Origin: Dysidea avara
Taxonomy: Eukaryota > Porifera > Demospongiae > Dictyoceratida > Dysideidae
Length of the DNA: 64,000 nt
Assembly (NCBI RefSeq): GCF_963678975.1
Contig: NC_089272.1
Span: forward strand, 2,662,359 to 2,726,358
Reading direction: 5' to 3'
Shown in pieces: positions 33,192-44,649 of the stretch. Position numbers and translations under genes: made by a program. The notes below the pieces were generated by a model that saw nothing but the letters and a program-made list of their open reading frames with translations, had not been told where the DNA came from and searched no databases. Every line of letters begins with the position of its first letter. Position 1 is the first letter of the stretch.

Positions 33192-33744
33192 GTCACTTGT
33201 GACTCCTCACTCTGATCATCCATTTTTAGCAACAACAATAAGAATCGCCTAACCATTCAAAAAAATCTCTAATAGGTGCCAACTGTTGTTTGTAACGAAG
33301 CAGTACCGAGGGTAATCTTCTCTGGATGGATTCGTATTAATTTCCATGGTAAGTTCCCTAGTAACATATAAATTGTTGTAACATTAAGTTTCAAGTATCA
33401 AAAAGTTCACTACTAGCTTCTCACTTCAATTACTAATATTTGGTGAGGCAACTGCCTCACCTGCCTACATGGTAGGTACGCCCCTGCAACTAATACTGTA
33501 ATTATAAATGTTGATGGAGGAAATCAAGCCATTCACTGGCATTCAACTATAACTGCTAAACTGTGCTGTGATTTGGCTATGTAGCTATAGCATCAGTTTA
33601 ATAAAACAGTAGTTACAAGTACATGTATACAATAAAATACTATCTCTAGCTATATATAGAGTAAATCATGTGATTGCAGCTATGTATAACTAATCAATGT
33701 AGCTACAGCTTTGGCATGCAGTCAGTCATTATCTACCCCCTTGC

Positions 33745-34253
33745 CGGTTCTATCTGGGGTTCAGTATTTTGGGACCCCTACTCTTCATTATTTACATGAA
33801 TGATTTACCATCTTGTGTTACCATCAGTAAAACTTTATTATTCATTGACGACACCAAGATTTATAATACTTTGTAGTCCTGGAGATATTTCACTGTTTCA
33901 AAATGATTTAGACTTAGCAACTTTGTGGAGTACGAGATATAATATGTTCTTTAATCCAAAAAAGAGTGTCCACCTATATATTAATGCAAAATCATCACTA
34001 ATTACAAAATAGCTGACACACAGGTTTTAACAAATAGTTCACATAAAAATCTCGGAATTATAATATCATCAGACCTATCTTGGGATCAACACTACAAAAA
34101 CATAATCCCTATAAGACCTACAGAATGCTAGGACTGCTCCATCGCAGCTTTAGCAAGCATCAAACAGTGACAGCCAAGAGAACTTTGTATATTTCCTTAG
34201 TGAGATCGCAAGTTATATACTGTTCAGTGATTTGGAAACCTAACCATATCAAG
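33745..34253 (+). pseudogene. CR1-like LINE (family B-like) RT fragment
   Basis: Frameshifted plus-strand reverse transcriptase: a GPLLF-like block, IYMNDLPSCV, the catalytic block as FIDDTK instead of FADDTK (near 33845), FQNDLDLATLWS, a NPKKSVHLYI block, LGIIISSDLSWD, YRMLGLLHRSF and SQVIYCSVIW. It ends where a hAT-like left end begins at 34254. Similar in sequence to 2183-3904. Confidence 0.7.
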
Positions 34254-34556
34254 CAGGGGCGGATCCAGCGGGGGGGCGCTTTGGGGCCTGAAGCTCCCCC
34301 CTTCATATTTAGGCTTTACATGATCAATATGATGCTGAGAATTATAATGATGAAATTTTGTCCTAGCATAATTATATGATCACTAATAATACAAATACTC
34401 ATAAAACCACCTTATAAACATCTTTCCAAGGTATTATCAGTGGATTTATGCTAAAGTTTATGCAACAAGGACCTAGATCAGCATTGGAGGTGTACAAGAT
34501 CGAGATACTCTAATAGAGCAGTCAGCTAACTACTCTAATAGAACATTCACTGGAAA
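34254..34556. mobile_element. hAT-like left end, no right end seen
   Basis: Starts CAGGGGCGGATCCAGCG and carries an inverted motif pair (34499-34550). I found no matching CTGGATCCGCC downstream, so the extent is a minimum. Confidence 0.6.
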
Positions 34557-36609
34557 CATGTAGTTGGTTCTGTTATGAAATTTTTCCAAATCTGCCTGCA
34601 CCTATACATACAATGAAGTGTATTGGTCTGTTTAAAGGGCTTCATCCATCCACTTGTGTAGTCAATATGTATGGCAATACTTAATTTAGGTACACAATTT
34701 CCATTGAAAATGCTCTCGGATTCAATCTTGAATTTGTATTGTTCAAATTTCAAAATTTTCCACTTTCAACATTATTATTCTAACATACACCTATTATTTA
34801 GTGTTGTGCAATTGTGAGAGGGGTGCATCATGTACTTGGTTGTCTGTACCTACCCAAACTTTTCCATTAGCAAAATGCTTCAGAGAGCCATACCTATAAT
34901 CTAAAGGCAGTATATATAACCTACAGGCAGAAAATATTATGAATTTTATGTGGGAATGTCTCCAAATTGCAGTATTTTAGGATCTATTTTTCAAAATTTC
35001 CTGTGGGGCATGCCCCCAGACCCCCCTAGTTCCAGCATGCAAAGCTGGGAAGTGTGCTTTGCACACCTCTACCCAAGAGATTAGTACCTTGAGTTAGCCC
35101 CCCCTTTCATCTATATACAAGCAATATACATGGGTGTCTATTAGCTAGATAGCAATATATCTATACTGAATGGTTGGATCACGTACTGTTTGCAACTAGC
35201 CCGCATAGGACCTTGGAGTTACTGCACGATGGCTATAAGCTTATCTTAGTGGGAAACACGGATCCCTGGTGATATATGTGCGGGGAAACACGAATCCCTA
35301 GGGATATGTGTGTGCGGTAAAATATTTAAAAAGTCGCTACGGGAAACACATATCACTGACAGTTTTGGTGGGAAACACGGATCCCTAGTGATATGTGTGC
35401 GGGGAAACACGGATCCCTAGGGATATGTGTGCGGGAAACACGTTACCCGGGGAAACATATATCACTGTGACAGCGCATTTACTACAAAGTGACTGGACTC
35501 ACAATTAAACCCGGGAGTTGACAGCACAGTGTCAGCCAGCTCGCTACGGCTAATGACCTCGCCCACTTCCACGCTGTTTGGGAATTGAGGCGGACGCCTC
35601 TCACCTCGACGTCATGGCGGAAAGTTTGAATCTTCAAAGATAGGGTCCGCAAACCAAAAAATCGGTATCTTCAAATGGACTTACAAACTAATAGTCATGT
35701 GTAGGGGCAGGTCTAATCAAGAAAACACTAGAGTGGCAGCAAATTTCGTCCATGTCTTCTAGTGAAAATAACGCGAAATACTTTGAATTCGATCGATTTT
35801 TCGCCGTCGTAATTTACAATGTTATTCTTTTGGGCCAAAACACTCTCTCAAGCTTTGAGAGGTTGTCCACTCTTACTTTGGAGTATAGGTAGTTTAATAT
35901 AATCATAGATACAGTATACCAACAGGGATTGGAAACGGAAGTAACTCACGTGATATCTCTGTACAAACTCTTAATATGACGTAACAGACGTGAAATACCA
36001 TCTGTGTCTCGAGCGCGAGTCACCGTCACCATAGATACCAGTGCAGCGCGAATTCGTTAGAAGCCACTTTTGTGCACCTTGTAGAAGAATTACAGCGTAA
36101 GCGTTGCGACAATTGGACTAATTACTGTTCTACTCGAGGGCGAAATTACCTGCGCGTGTTCTAGTACACGAGTGACTTGAAACAATCATTGACGCTCACT
36201 TCTGTGGTAAGCTTAATGTAACCCAGCAATGCTTCTAGCAGTTGTGTTATTTTGCAAGCCTACCAGTAAGAGCAGTTAGAAAAATGTTATGTTTTCTGGT
36301 GTTTACATCGTCAGTGCCGTGTAAATAGCTTATTGAAATTACTATTCGTGTTACCATACTGGACATTTTAATAATTTTACAGTTTACACTTGTGTTATTT
36401 TGGAGGACACATCAGTAACTTTGTGTACCAATATACTATGTCATTAGTTACTAGTACATTAGTAGAGTGTAACGTGAATATTAGATTGTTCTGAAACCAA
36501 TCCTACAGGAAATGGGAGGTACAAAAATGAAATCCATACCTATACACAATATTGCTGAATAACCACTGTTAGCACTGAAGAATCTGAGAGTTGTTTACCA
36601 TAAGGAAAA

Positions 36610-37830
36610 AGAAGAACAGTGCACCGATGTGAGAAGCACAGCTCAAGACCATCAGAAACAAGTTGACATCATATTGCTTGATTTTGCTAAAGCTTTTGAC
36701 TCAGTTCCACACCAGCGATTACTTACGAAATTACAATACTATATGGCATTAGGACCAATACATATAACTGGATCAAAACATGGTTAACTGATCGGACACA
36801 ATATGTACTTCTTAATGGCAAATCCTCAACCCCAGTAACAGTTACATCAGGGGTACCACAAGGAACAGTACTCGGTCCTCTGATGTTCTTGTTGTATATT
36901 AATGAGATTACCAGAAGTATTTTATCCCCACTACGGCTGTTTGCTGATGACTGCTTGTTTTATAGAGTAATTGATTCCCAGAATGATGCTTCCATCCTTC
37001 AGCAAGATCTTGACAGACTATCAAAATGGGTACACATATGGCAACTTAGGTTTAATGTATCCAAATGTTTTGTAATAAGATGCACCAGATCTCAGTCACC
37101 TATCATTCACAACTATGAACTGAACACCATACCTTAACAATTACTGATAGACATACATACCTCAGAGTACTCTTGGACAAACATTTATCTTGGTCACCTC
37201 ATGTATCCAAAATATCAGGAAAAGCATCCAGAACATTAAACTTTCTTAAGAGAAACCTAAGCAATTGTTCTACACAAGTGAAAGCAGCAGCATATTTAGC
37301 AATGGTAAGACCACAACTGGAATATGCTTCAGTAGTATGGGACCGTATTTATAACAGTGATGTACATAAACTTGAAAATATTCAAAGAAGAGCAGCAAGA
37401 TGGGTATTAAAAGATTACAGTAGATCCAGTTCAGTTTCTTCCATGCTCCAACATCTCTCCTGGCCTGAACTTAAAACTCGACACAAGATATCCAGACTGC
37501 AGACATTTTACAAAGTACTTCATAACCAAATTCCCTTATCTATTCCATCCAATTATCTCCCAATGACCAGAGAAACCAGGCAATATCACCAGTACCATTT
37601 CATACTCCCTACAACATCTACTACAGCTTACCGAAAAGTTTTTTCTCCAGAACAGCTCAAGACTGGAACTCGTTGCCACAACTCCTAATTGATTTAAATG
37701 ACTCTGAATCTTTCTCAGTTAAAGTTTCTAATTATTGTAGTAATGTACATGTGTGATTTTTTTCCTGAGTGCATCAGCAGTGCTGGCTGCTCAATAATAA
37801 TAAATAAATAATAAATAAAATAAATAAATA
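36610..37830 (+). pseudogene. CR1-like LINE (family F) RT fragment
   Basis: Plus-strand reverse transcriptase from VDIILLDFAKAFDSVPH through TSGVPQGTVLGPLMF, FADDCLFYR, WQLRFNVSKC, WSPHVSKISGKASRTLNFL, MVRPQLEYASVVWD and RRAARWVL to a RSFFSRTAQDWN-like terminus (frameshifted), then 3' UTR and an AAT/AAAT tail. Frameshifts near 36740 and 37640 and a stop at 37135 inactivate it. Closely related to the copy at 42163-43173. Confidence 0.8.
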
Positions 37831-38205
37831 GATTCACTACCAATATCTTCTGGTAAATGATACTTCCGTGTTAATGTATTGATGACATGGCTTCAAGTTC
37901 ACTATCTGAACACTTGGATTGTTCTGCACATACATATACTGGAATATATTTGTTGCTGAATGTGACTTGGTAACTGGTTATATTTGTTTGTTTTCTTCCT
38001 TTACGTTTTGTTATCTTGTGTAGTGTTGCAAAATTAATGTTAGCTATTCTAGCAATGAGCATGCACATTATCAGTTGGTCACTATAGCTTTAAATTGTGT
38101 TATATATAGCTGGTACCAGCTCTGTTGAATGTGTTGTGTAGACAAGCTGGCATGAAGGGTGCATGTGGGTTGTATGAAACCGGAGTCGTTATTATTTTAT
38201 TAGTA

Positions 38206-38475
38206 TTAAAGCTTTACAGTGGCCAATTGAAGGTCTGACAGCAACATGTGCTGCAGCCTTTGGATTAACCGTGCTACCAGCTGGCTGTATGGGATGTCTA
38301 AACCCTTGCAAAAACGCTTCCAAATATCAGGCAACGTGTGGAGTCTTTTACGGTGGAATTCACACCAGAGTTTCTCTTTCTTTGTGGAGGTGGACTTGTA
38401 GTACTACATCAAATTTTCGAATATTTCCTTAAGTGACATCACTAGCTCTTCGCTGAATTCGTCAAAAGCATCCAT
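38206..38475 (-). pseudogene. short open region near the transposon end, function unknown
   Basis: An ATG at 38475 opens a 23-residue frame (MDAFDEFSEELVMSL...) that ends in a TAG at 38404. The same frame continues as KEKLWCEFHRKRLHTLPDIW and QLVARLIQRLQHMLL to a TAA at 38206. The composition looks like real protein. GTAAAG right after the last codons could be a splice donor. It could be the first exon of the element's own protein, but I recognise no family. Confidence 0.35.
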
Positions 38476-38580
38476 TGAAGCGTCTCAGTTCGTGTATGGT
38501 GCAACTTTCTACCACTCTCCATCCGGGAAGATCACAAAACTCACCTATAAAGCTACGGGCAATTCCACTCGCCATTACTA

Positions 38581-38701
38581 CCGGGAATTTCAGTTCCGTT
38601 TGAAAATTATACTGTTTGCGTGATGACGTCAACCGGTTCAAAACAATGTGATTACATCATCACGCAAAACGCCTGTTTTCAAACGGAACTGAAATCCCCG
38701 G
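38581..38701. repeat. inverted repeat, 26-bp arms
   Basis: The arms CAGTTCCGTTTGAAAA and TTTTCAAACGGAACTG, with CCGGGAATT/AATCCCCGG outside, enclose about 70 bp that also pair partly (GCGTGATGA and TCATCACGC). Confidence 0.8.
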
Positions 38702-39055
38702 TACTGAATTACGGATGAAAGTTTACGTCATGCGAGACACGGATATGTTTGTGCGCGAGTCTCCGTTTCCAATCCCTGTTGGTATACTGTATCTATGATA
38801 TAATTAATTAACATTTGGTAGTGGCGTCGCGCGCATCGACGATCGGCGAAAAAAAGACGTTTCGTGAACTGGAGCACAGCAGACTTGCAGGAAACACTGC
38901 AACATTTACTACAGTGATCACCTCCAAGTCAAGTACCTGTCTGCAGAATATGGTGTGGATTGAAGTTTGTTGACCATCTGGCTGAGACCAGCCTCGCCTG
39001 ATTTAGCAAAAATTCCTCCGCGATCCAACAAATACTGCAGTCTCGTGCACATAAA

Positions 39056-40599
39056 CACCTTTAAGTGTGTTGAATTATGGAAATGATTACTCAGTACACG
39101 TACAAACTTCCAGCGAAGGCTAGATTACGAACACTTTAATCAATTACGCATGCGAAACACGATTTGTTTCACAAAACCAAGGCTCTCGTAACTAATATAT
39201 AATTTTACAAAAATATTGTAGAATATACTTGACAACTACTCTGAGTGCAGTTAAATAAACATGTTTGTGATTGTTAATTAATTTCAGTGACATTATGTAT
39301 TAAAAATCAATTTCTGACTGTTCTATAGGAATATCTGACTGCTCTATTGGAGTTTCCTTCATGCAAGTTATACATATTATAGCTATGTGGCGTTGGTGTA
39401 AATTGACCTATATAATTAGTTTTAATGCTGGCATATTGCATGCTATAGTAAAATCATTGTGCCTTTTTTTGAAAATCTTCTTCCTCATATATACTCAACA
39501 GAGTTAAAGGTATAGTCTAGACATAGCATCTGCATTTTCATTTTGATATTCAATGTACTATTTGGTTTTGTATAATACTGATCCTACTTATGATTGGGGG
39601 CAGTATTAGCAATAATTATAGTAACTATCAAAAGCAGAAACCAAGGGTTTGCTCCAATTCCATAGTTGATGGTAGGGAAGAGTGGCTCTGCTGACTACTG
39701 TAAGGATATGTAAAATAAAATCAAAAGTTGAGATATACGCCTAAAAGCAATCTTCAAGACAACAGTTTAATGTATGTACATATTTGTATATCCTATCTGT
39801 GTGGGTCACTCTTATACATTCCATGTAATGTTCCAAACTACTAAAATTCTACCTCAAAAACTTCAAAATCAGGACCCAGTGCAGGACAAATTTTCAACTA
39901 TTTGAATTTTGTGAACAGATCTATATTAGTATGACAAAGTCATTGTGATAATTACTCTAAATTCAGTGACATGTGACTACTGCTCTTATTAATTAATGTT
40001 GATCTAATCCATTATAACTATGTCAATTTTAAGTTCCAGTAAATCATCCAATTGGCATCTCATTATAACAATTAAAATCAAAATTTCTTCCAAATCACAA
40101 ATAACTAAACTTTATTTTTAGAGATTTTGTGTCATGGAAGTAACACTACGTTTTTAATGTCTTGCACAGGATAGACATGATCGAGACTGAATAAGTTGCA
40201 ATTGGTACTTTGGTACAAAATTAGCTACCAGGAAATATCATGGCTCTGTATGATAGTTTTTGATTTCAAGGCATGTAAAAACTTGTCTGGGGAGCATACC
40301 ATTTGACCTTGCATGCTACTGCATCTGAGTATCACATAAAAATAGATGATCAGATAATTATAAGCTCTAATTTAACTATCAAAAAGGTGTGCATGATTAT
40401 AACTATGCTGCATGACCTGCATAACTATAGCTATATAGATCTGGCCATGCACTCAATACTTCTGGACTCCATCCTTGCTACAGAACTGATCATCTTACTG
40501 TGCTCACAGTGATTTATAATCATATCAAGTCAGTAACATTATGCTGAATTCCGTAGAACTTTCATTACAAGAGTTTTAGTTTTCGCTGTTGCTATTGTT
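39056..40599. other. no recognisable gene
   Basis: AT-rich. A degenerate motif pair lies at 39316-39352 (GACTGTTCTATAGGAATAT, then GACTGCTCTATTGGAGT). Nothing else is defined. Confidence 0.5.
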
Positions 40600-40760
40600 C
40601 CGGCAGTCACGTGAATAAAAATAAAACTTAGACAAAAAAGGTCCTCAAACGAAAAAAAAATAAAAAACACAAAATGCCTTGAGCGGGAATCGAACCCAGG
40701 ACCTCCGGTGCTTGAGCCCAGAGCCCTACCCATTGTGCTACGTGGCTCCCAGCTACCCAA
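40600..40760 (-). mobile_element. tRNA-derived SINE
   Basis: The minus strand has a clear RNA polymerase III promoter: A box TAGCACAATGGG at 40740-40729 and B box GGTTCGATTCC at 40696-40686, spaced about 33 bp. The acceptor ends do not pair (GGGAGCC against TCAAGGC-type sequence), so it is not a functional tRNA gene. A T-rich body follows (40678-40610), consistent with a short SINE. Only one copy is seen in the window. Confidence 0.7.
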
Positions 40761-40873
40761 CTCCCTTAGTTTCTACCTTATATGTCTCCGAGTGGAGTAA
40801 CTTCTATATAGTATATATTGAAGGTGAAGAAGAAACTAAAGCTGAACCCGACCCTAACACTAGAGCTACTATT

Positions 40874-41526
40874 CGCGTCCCCTAAAGTTGAATACTCGGG
40901 GCAACCCTGCTTCTGCCAATATCCAAGATGGTGCCCGTCTTGACATCGCCATGAATGGTTTTTGGGGTGGAAGAAGTGAAAGATGTTTTGTGGATGTGCG
41001 GGTGTTCAACCCTCTGGCTGCTTCTAATGCGTCCTCATCACTGGCCTCCTGTTATCGGAGGCACGAGAACATTAAGAAACGTGCGTATGCTCAGAGAATT
41101 CGTGAGGAGGAGCATGCCTCTTTTACCCCCCTGGTAATGTCTGCATCTGGTGGTCTGGCTCATGAGGCTTCTGTTTTTTATCAACGCTTGGCTCATCAAC
41201 TTTCAAACAAGTGGGGCGATGATTACTCTGTTGTCATGGGGTGGTTAAGGTGCTGTCTATCTTTTTCTCTCTTGCGGTCCTCCATACAATTTTTTTTTTT
41301 TTTTTCCGCGGAGCCCGCTCATCCATCGGTCACTATGTTAAGACTCCCCCAATTGTGGAGCTGATTCGGGCAGAGTCTCAGTTTGCCGTGGACTAAGAAA
41401 GTCCCGGTTTGTCCAGCACAGGCCATTTATGTGCTGGGGGTGGTAGGCAAGGGCAATCCATCAAGCCCGGGTTAAAAAGAAAGGCAACCTACTAGACGCG
41501 TTCCCTAAAGTCGAATACTAGGGGCA
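40874..41526 (+). pseudogene. RLE family beta LINE 3' fragment with long flanking repeats
   Basis: The plus-strand frame reads ANIQDGARLDIAMNGFWGG, CFVDVRVFNP, CYRRHENIKKRAYAQRI, HASFTPLVMSASGG and LRCCLSFSLLRS, then a T-run interruption. The order LDI, DVRV, KKRAY, F-x-PLV is that of the R2-like endonuclease. The 3' end has CCAGCAC/GTGCTGG arms (41413-41437) followed by GGGGGTGGTAGG, as in the copy at 44650. Flanked by 30-bp direct repeats (40874-40903 and 41497-41526, 27 of 30 identical) that look like a target duplication. Confidence 0.72.
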
Positions 41527-41714
41527 TATCATACAACTAGTGTGCTTGGTAGTGAGAAATCTAGTGGACTGCCGGAACAATAGCACTGACAAAATATTTC
41601 CGGCTGCCGGAACAATAGCAACTTCGTTTCGTTTTGCACCGGAAGTAAATCGCATCATCGGCTAACTAAAAATTTTCCGTCAGTAATCAAGCCATTGCTG
41701 TTAGTTTATACTTG

Positions 41715-43262
41715 CTCTGAGCAATCATTTATTTGCACGAAACTGCAGTATTTGTTGGATCGTGGAGGAAATTTTCGCTAAATCGGGCGAGGCTGGTCTC
41801 AGCCAGATGGTCAACAAACTTCAATCCACACCATATTCTGCACATAGGTACCTGACTTGGAGGTGATCACTGCAGTAAATGTTGCAGTATTTCCTGCAAG
41901 TCTGCTGTACTCCAGATCACGAAACGTCTTTTTTTTCGCCGATCGGTGATGCGCGCGACGCCACTACCAAATATTAATTAATTATATTCAACTACCTATA
42001 CTCCAAAGTAAGAGTAGACAACCTTTCAAAGCTTGAGAGACAGTTTTGGCCCAAAAGAACAACATTGTAAATTACGACGGTGAAAAATCGATCGAATTCA
42101 AGGTATTTCGCGTTATTTTCACTAGAAGATATGGACGAAATTTGCTGCCACTCTAGTGTTTTCTTTTTATTATTATTATTATTATTATTGTTTACTGAGC
42201 AGTCAGCCCTGCTGGTGTGCTCAGGAATCACATAAACAAATACATTAGGTACAATAATATGATTGGAGTCTAGCTGTAAATAGATCAGTATCTGCAATTT
42301 CAATTGTGTCAGTTGGTAGTATGTTCCACTCGTTTATTGTTCTTGAGAAATAGCTGTTTTGGTATGCCGTGGTGGATGAGGTAGGTAAAATATAGTGAAG
42401 ATGGTGGTATTGTCTTGTTGGTCGTGTTTTTGGTAAGTAATAATGAGGAATTTGGAGTGATAACTGTTGGTAGTGTATTTTATGCAATATTTGTAACCTA
42501 GATAATTTCCGACGAATTTGTAATGTAGGCCATTTCAGCTGATCCAACATTAGAGAAACTGAACTGAATCTGCCATAGTCATTCAACACCCAGCGCGCTG
42601 CTCTTCGTTGTACTTTCTCTAACTCTGAAATATCTCCAATGTGGTAGGGATCCCAGACAGCAGATGCATACTCTAGTTGTGGTCTCACCATTGTTAGGTA
42701 AGCTGATTCTTTAACTTGTTTTGAACATTTGTTTAGATTGCGTTTTAAGAAATTGAGTGTTCTAGATGCTTTATTGACAACATTTGATATGTGAGGTGAC
42801 CAAGACAGTGATTTATGAATTAAGACTCCTAGGTACATATGTTGATCAGATATATCTAGTATGTGACTGTGAAGTGTGTAGTCGTAAGTGAGTGGTGATA
42901 ATGATCTCGTGCAACGTATAACTGTACATTTACTAATATTGAACTTAAGTTGCCAAGTATCGGCCCATTCTGACAGTTTATTTAAATCTTCTTGAAGTCT
43001 GTTGATGTCTTCTACACTATTGATAACTCTATAAAGCAAGCAATCATCAGCGAACAGGCGGAGTGGTGGGTTGATGTCTTTAGTTATGTCATTTATATAC
43101 AATAAGAACATTAGAGGTCCAAGAACTGTGCCTTGTGGTACCCCAGACATTACCGATACTGGACTAGAGGATTCTTGATTAGACCTACCCCTACACATGA
43201 CTATAGTTTGTAAGTCGATTTGAAGATATCGATTTTTTTGGTTTGCAGACCCTATCAAAGAG
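41715..43262. repeat. inverted duplicate segment, copy B (interrupted)
   Basis: Inverse of copy A at 35620-39055. It is interrupted by LINE G (42163-43173), where copy A is uninterrupted (35715-35740, GGTCTAATCAAGAAAACAC). Confidence 0.8.
42163..43173 (-). pseudogene. CR1-like LINE (family G) RT fragment
   Basis: Minus-strand frame open through SVMSGVPQGTVLGPLMF, FADDCLLYR, WQLKFNISKC, YLGVLIHKSLSWSPHIS, RTLNFLKRNL, MVRPQLEYASAVWDP, RRAARWVLNDYG and FSRTINEWNILP to the stop, then 3' UTR and an ATT-type tail on the plus strand (42167-42190). It is 5' truncated just upstream of the SGVPQG block. No internal stop, so a young insertion. Related to family F. Confidence 0.85.
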
Positions 43263-43285
43263 CACAAAAGCGATCTCATAAACTA

Positions 43286-43540
43286 ACACCCCCTGGTGGT
43301 TGAGTCATTGGGTTTGTGGTCTGCTGCTAGTCGTCCTGTCTTGCAGGATATTGCTTTGAGGACAACCACCAGGAGTGGCATTTCTCGTGGCCTAGCATAC
43401 CGCCATCTGCTAGAGCAACTCTCTGTTTGTCTGTGGCGCCACAATGCCTGGACATTTTTACATCTGTTTAGCCTGTTGCCTGGCAGTCCTTTGTGGAAGT
43501 TGAACTCTGTTTCATGCTCCCACTCCCTGCAGTTTGGTCA
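43286..43540 (+). pseudogene. RLE family alpha LINE 3' fragment
   Basis: Starts PLVVESLGLWSAASRPVLQ and continues RTTTRSGISRGLAYRHLLEQ and LSVCLWRHNAW. It aligns with PLVVETFGVWSPFAL...LLQQFSVPLW of 1680-2182. Only the last part of the endonuclease domain remains. Confidence 0.65.
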
Positions 43541-44449
43541 GTAGTCTGCAGGGCTTTCTTGTTAAGGCTCCTGTCCGGGGGTTTTGCTGTGTGTATGCTG
43601 GCGGTCCATGCGGTGTTTTTGTAGGCCTGTGTAGGCTCTGTAGGTTTAGCTGCTTTTTCTTTCTTCTGCTTTTTGTCATTTATAAATTAAATTAGGTTTA
43701 ACTTCTAGCTAGAGATCGGGGAGGATGGGAGTGCCATTAGGGCCGGAATTTTAAAAAAAAACTTTTAGCGAAATTAAATGTACAGATACATTGTGTAAAA
43801 AGCCCCTGATAGCCGCAGCCTTTTTACAATATAACTTCATGGTTGAAAGAAAATCGCCCCAATGGGATACGATGACGAAGAAAATGAAAAAAGAACGATG
43901 TACATTTGAATAAATAATTAAATTAATGCATTGTAGCTAAATGGGTGGACGATGGAACAAACTACTCCAACAATTATTCGCCTGACTTTTCGTGTGGTAG
44001 TTACTCATTATACAAAGGTTACATTCCCACTGGTTTCGAGGTGGAATCTTTTAGTAAGGCTGAGATTTCGCCATGCGGATTTTAAAAGATTGCGTGATCG
44101 ATCTCTCATGTAAATGACTCAACACGGTACTGAGTGGTCGCGTGTTTATTATTGTGGGCGTGCGCTATGTGCTTCTTTTCCTCGCGACTCACTACCGTGA
44201 GTCTTGATTCTTGGGAAGCATTAACACTAGACTCCATATGGGAAAGGGTGACTGCTCTGTTAATGTGACTGTTCTATTAGAGTGACTGTTCTATTAGTAG
44301 GGATGTCAAAACCCCCGCAAAATTACGGAATTTCTTCTCTCATAAATTTCATTTTAAAATGGCACAATAATTGCGCGTCTTTCAGACAGTTTAGGCACTA
44401 TAATTTTTCGTTTCATAGTGATGAACTGGTCAAGATAGTGCTCTTCTGA
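43541..44449. other. no gene; degenerate motif cluster
   Basis: 44190-44220 (CGCGACTCACTACCGTGAGTC) recurs inverted at 54765-54790 in a similar setting. 44250-44300 has three degenerate copies of the window-wide motif. No other feature. Confidence 0.45.
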
Positions 44450-44649
44450 TGAGTAGAACTTTTTTACAAATAGAATAGTCAATCTATGGAAACTCCTTAC
44501 CTGACTTTATCATTTCAGCACCAACAGTTGCAACCTTCAAGCTGCGCTTGGATAATTTTTGGAAGCAATCTAGATATGGGCACCTTCAAAGGCCTGCGAC
44601 CTAGCCTGGCAAGTTAGCTTGCCTGGGCATCTACAAGCCCATTAAATAA
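44450..44649 (+). pseudogene. CR1-like LINE (family D) 3' end, second copy
   Basis: Almost identical to 10868-11052, including the 3' UTR and the ATTAAATAAT tail. The RLE beta element starts directly after the tail. Confidence 0.8.

Larger units (their letters stand above)
31950..33486. mobile_element. hAT-like element, 1.54 kb, 5-bp TSD, with nested copies
   Basis: Starts CAGGGGCGTAACCAG, ends GGTACGCCCCTG. Direct repeats CAACT flank it (31945-31949 and 33487-33491). Its own ends share AGGTGAGGCAG/CTGCCTCACCT. The element 32556-33191 is inserted in it. Confidence 0.85.
31717..35476. mobile_element. DNA transposon with long, internally repetitive TIRs, 3.76 kb
   Basis: 31717-31800 (GCGCTGTCACAGTGATATATG, then CCCCGGGTAACGTG and TCCCTAGGGATCCGTG) is inverted at about 35370-35476. 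The TIRs are built of GGGAAACACGGATCCCTAG and ATATGTGTGCGGG words that repeat several times at 31735-31875 and 35250-35470. The interior has been filled by insertions at 31950-33486 and by a LINE plus hAT fragment at 33745-34556. No transposase remains. The target duplication was not evident. Confidence 0.7.
35904..38797. mobile_element. DNA transposon, 2.9 kb, about 35-bp TIRs, 7-8 bp TSD
   Basis: Starts CATAGATACAGTATACCAAC and ends in its inverse. The TIR covers CAACAGGGATTGGAAACGG. Flanks AATATAAT and GATATAAT share 7 bases, and copy B of the host segment near 41980 has one uninterrupted copy. CA...TG ends and a 7-8 bp duplication suggest a hAT-like origin. It carries a LINE (36610-37830), a short minus-strand open frame (38206-38475) and an inverted repeat (38581-38701). 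Confidence 0.78.
35620..39055. repeat. inverted duplicate segment, copy A (interrupted)
   Basis: 35620-35903 plus 38798-39055 match, in inverse order, 43174-43262 plus 41715-42160. Shared words include TCAAGCTTTGAGAGGTTGTC, GGTAGTGGCGTCGCGCGC and GGTCTCAGCCAG-like segments. Copy A is interrupted by 35904-38797, and copy B has that site empty. Confidence 0.8.

Noticed and set aside
40679..40750. functional tRNA gene on the minus strand
   Set aside because: A and B boxes are present but the acceptor stem does not pair, the T stem is imperfect and a T-rich SINE-like body follows.
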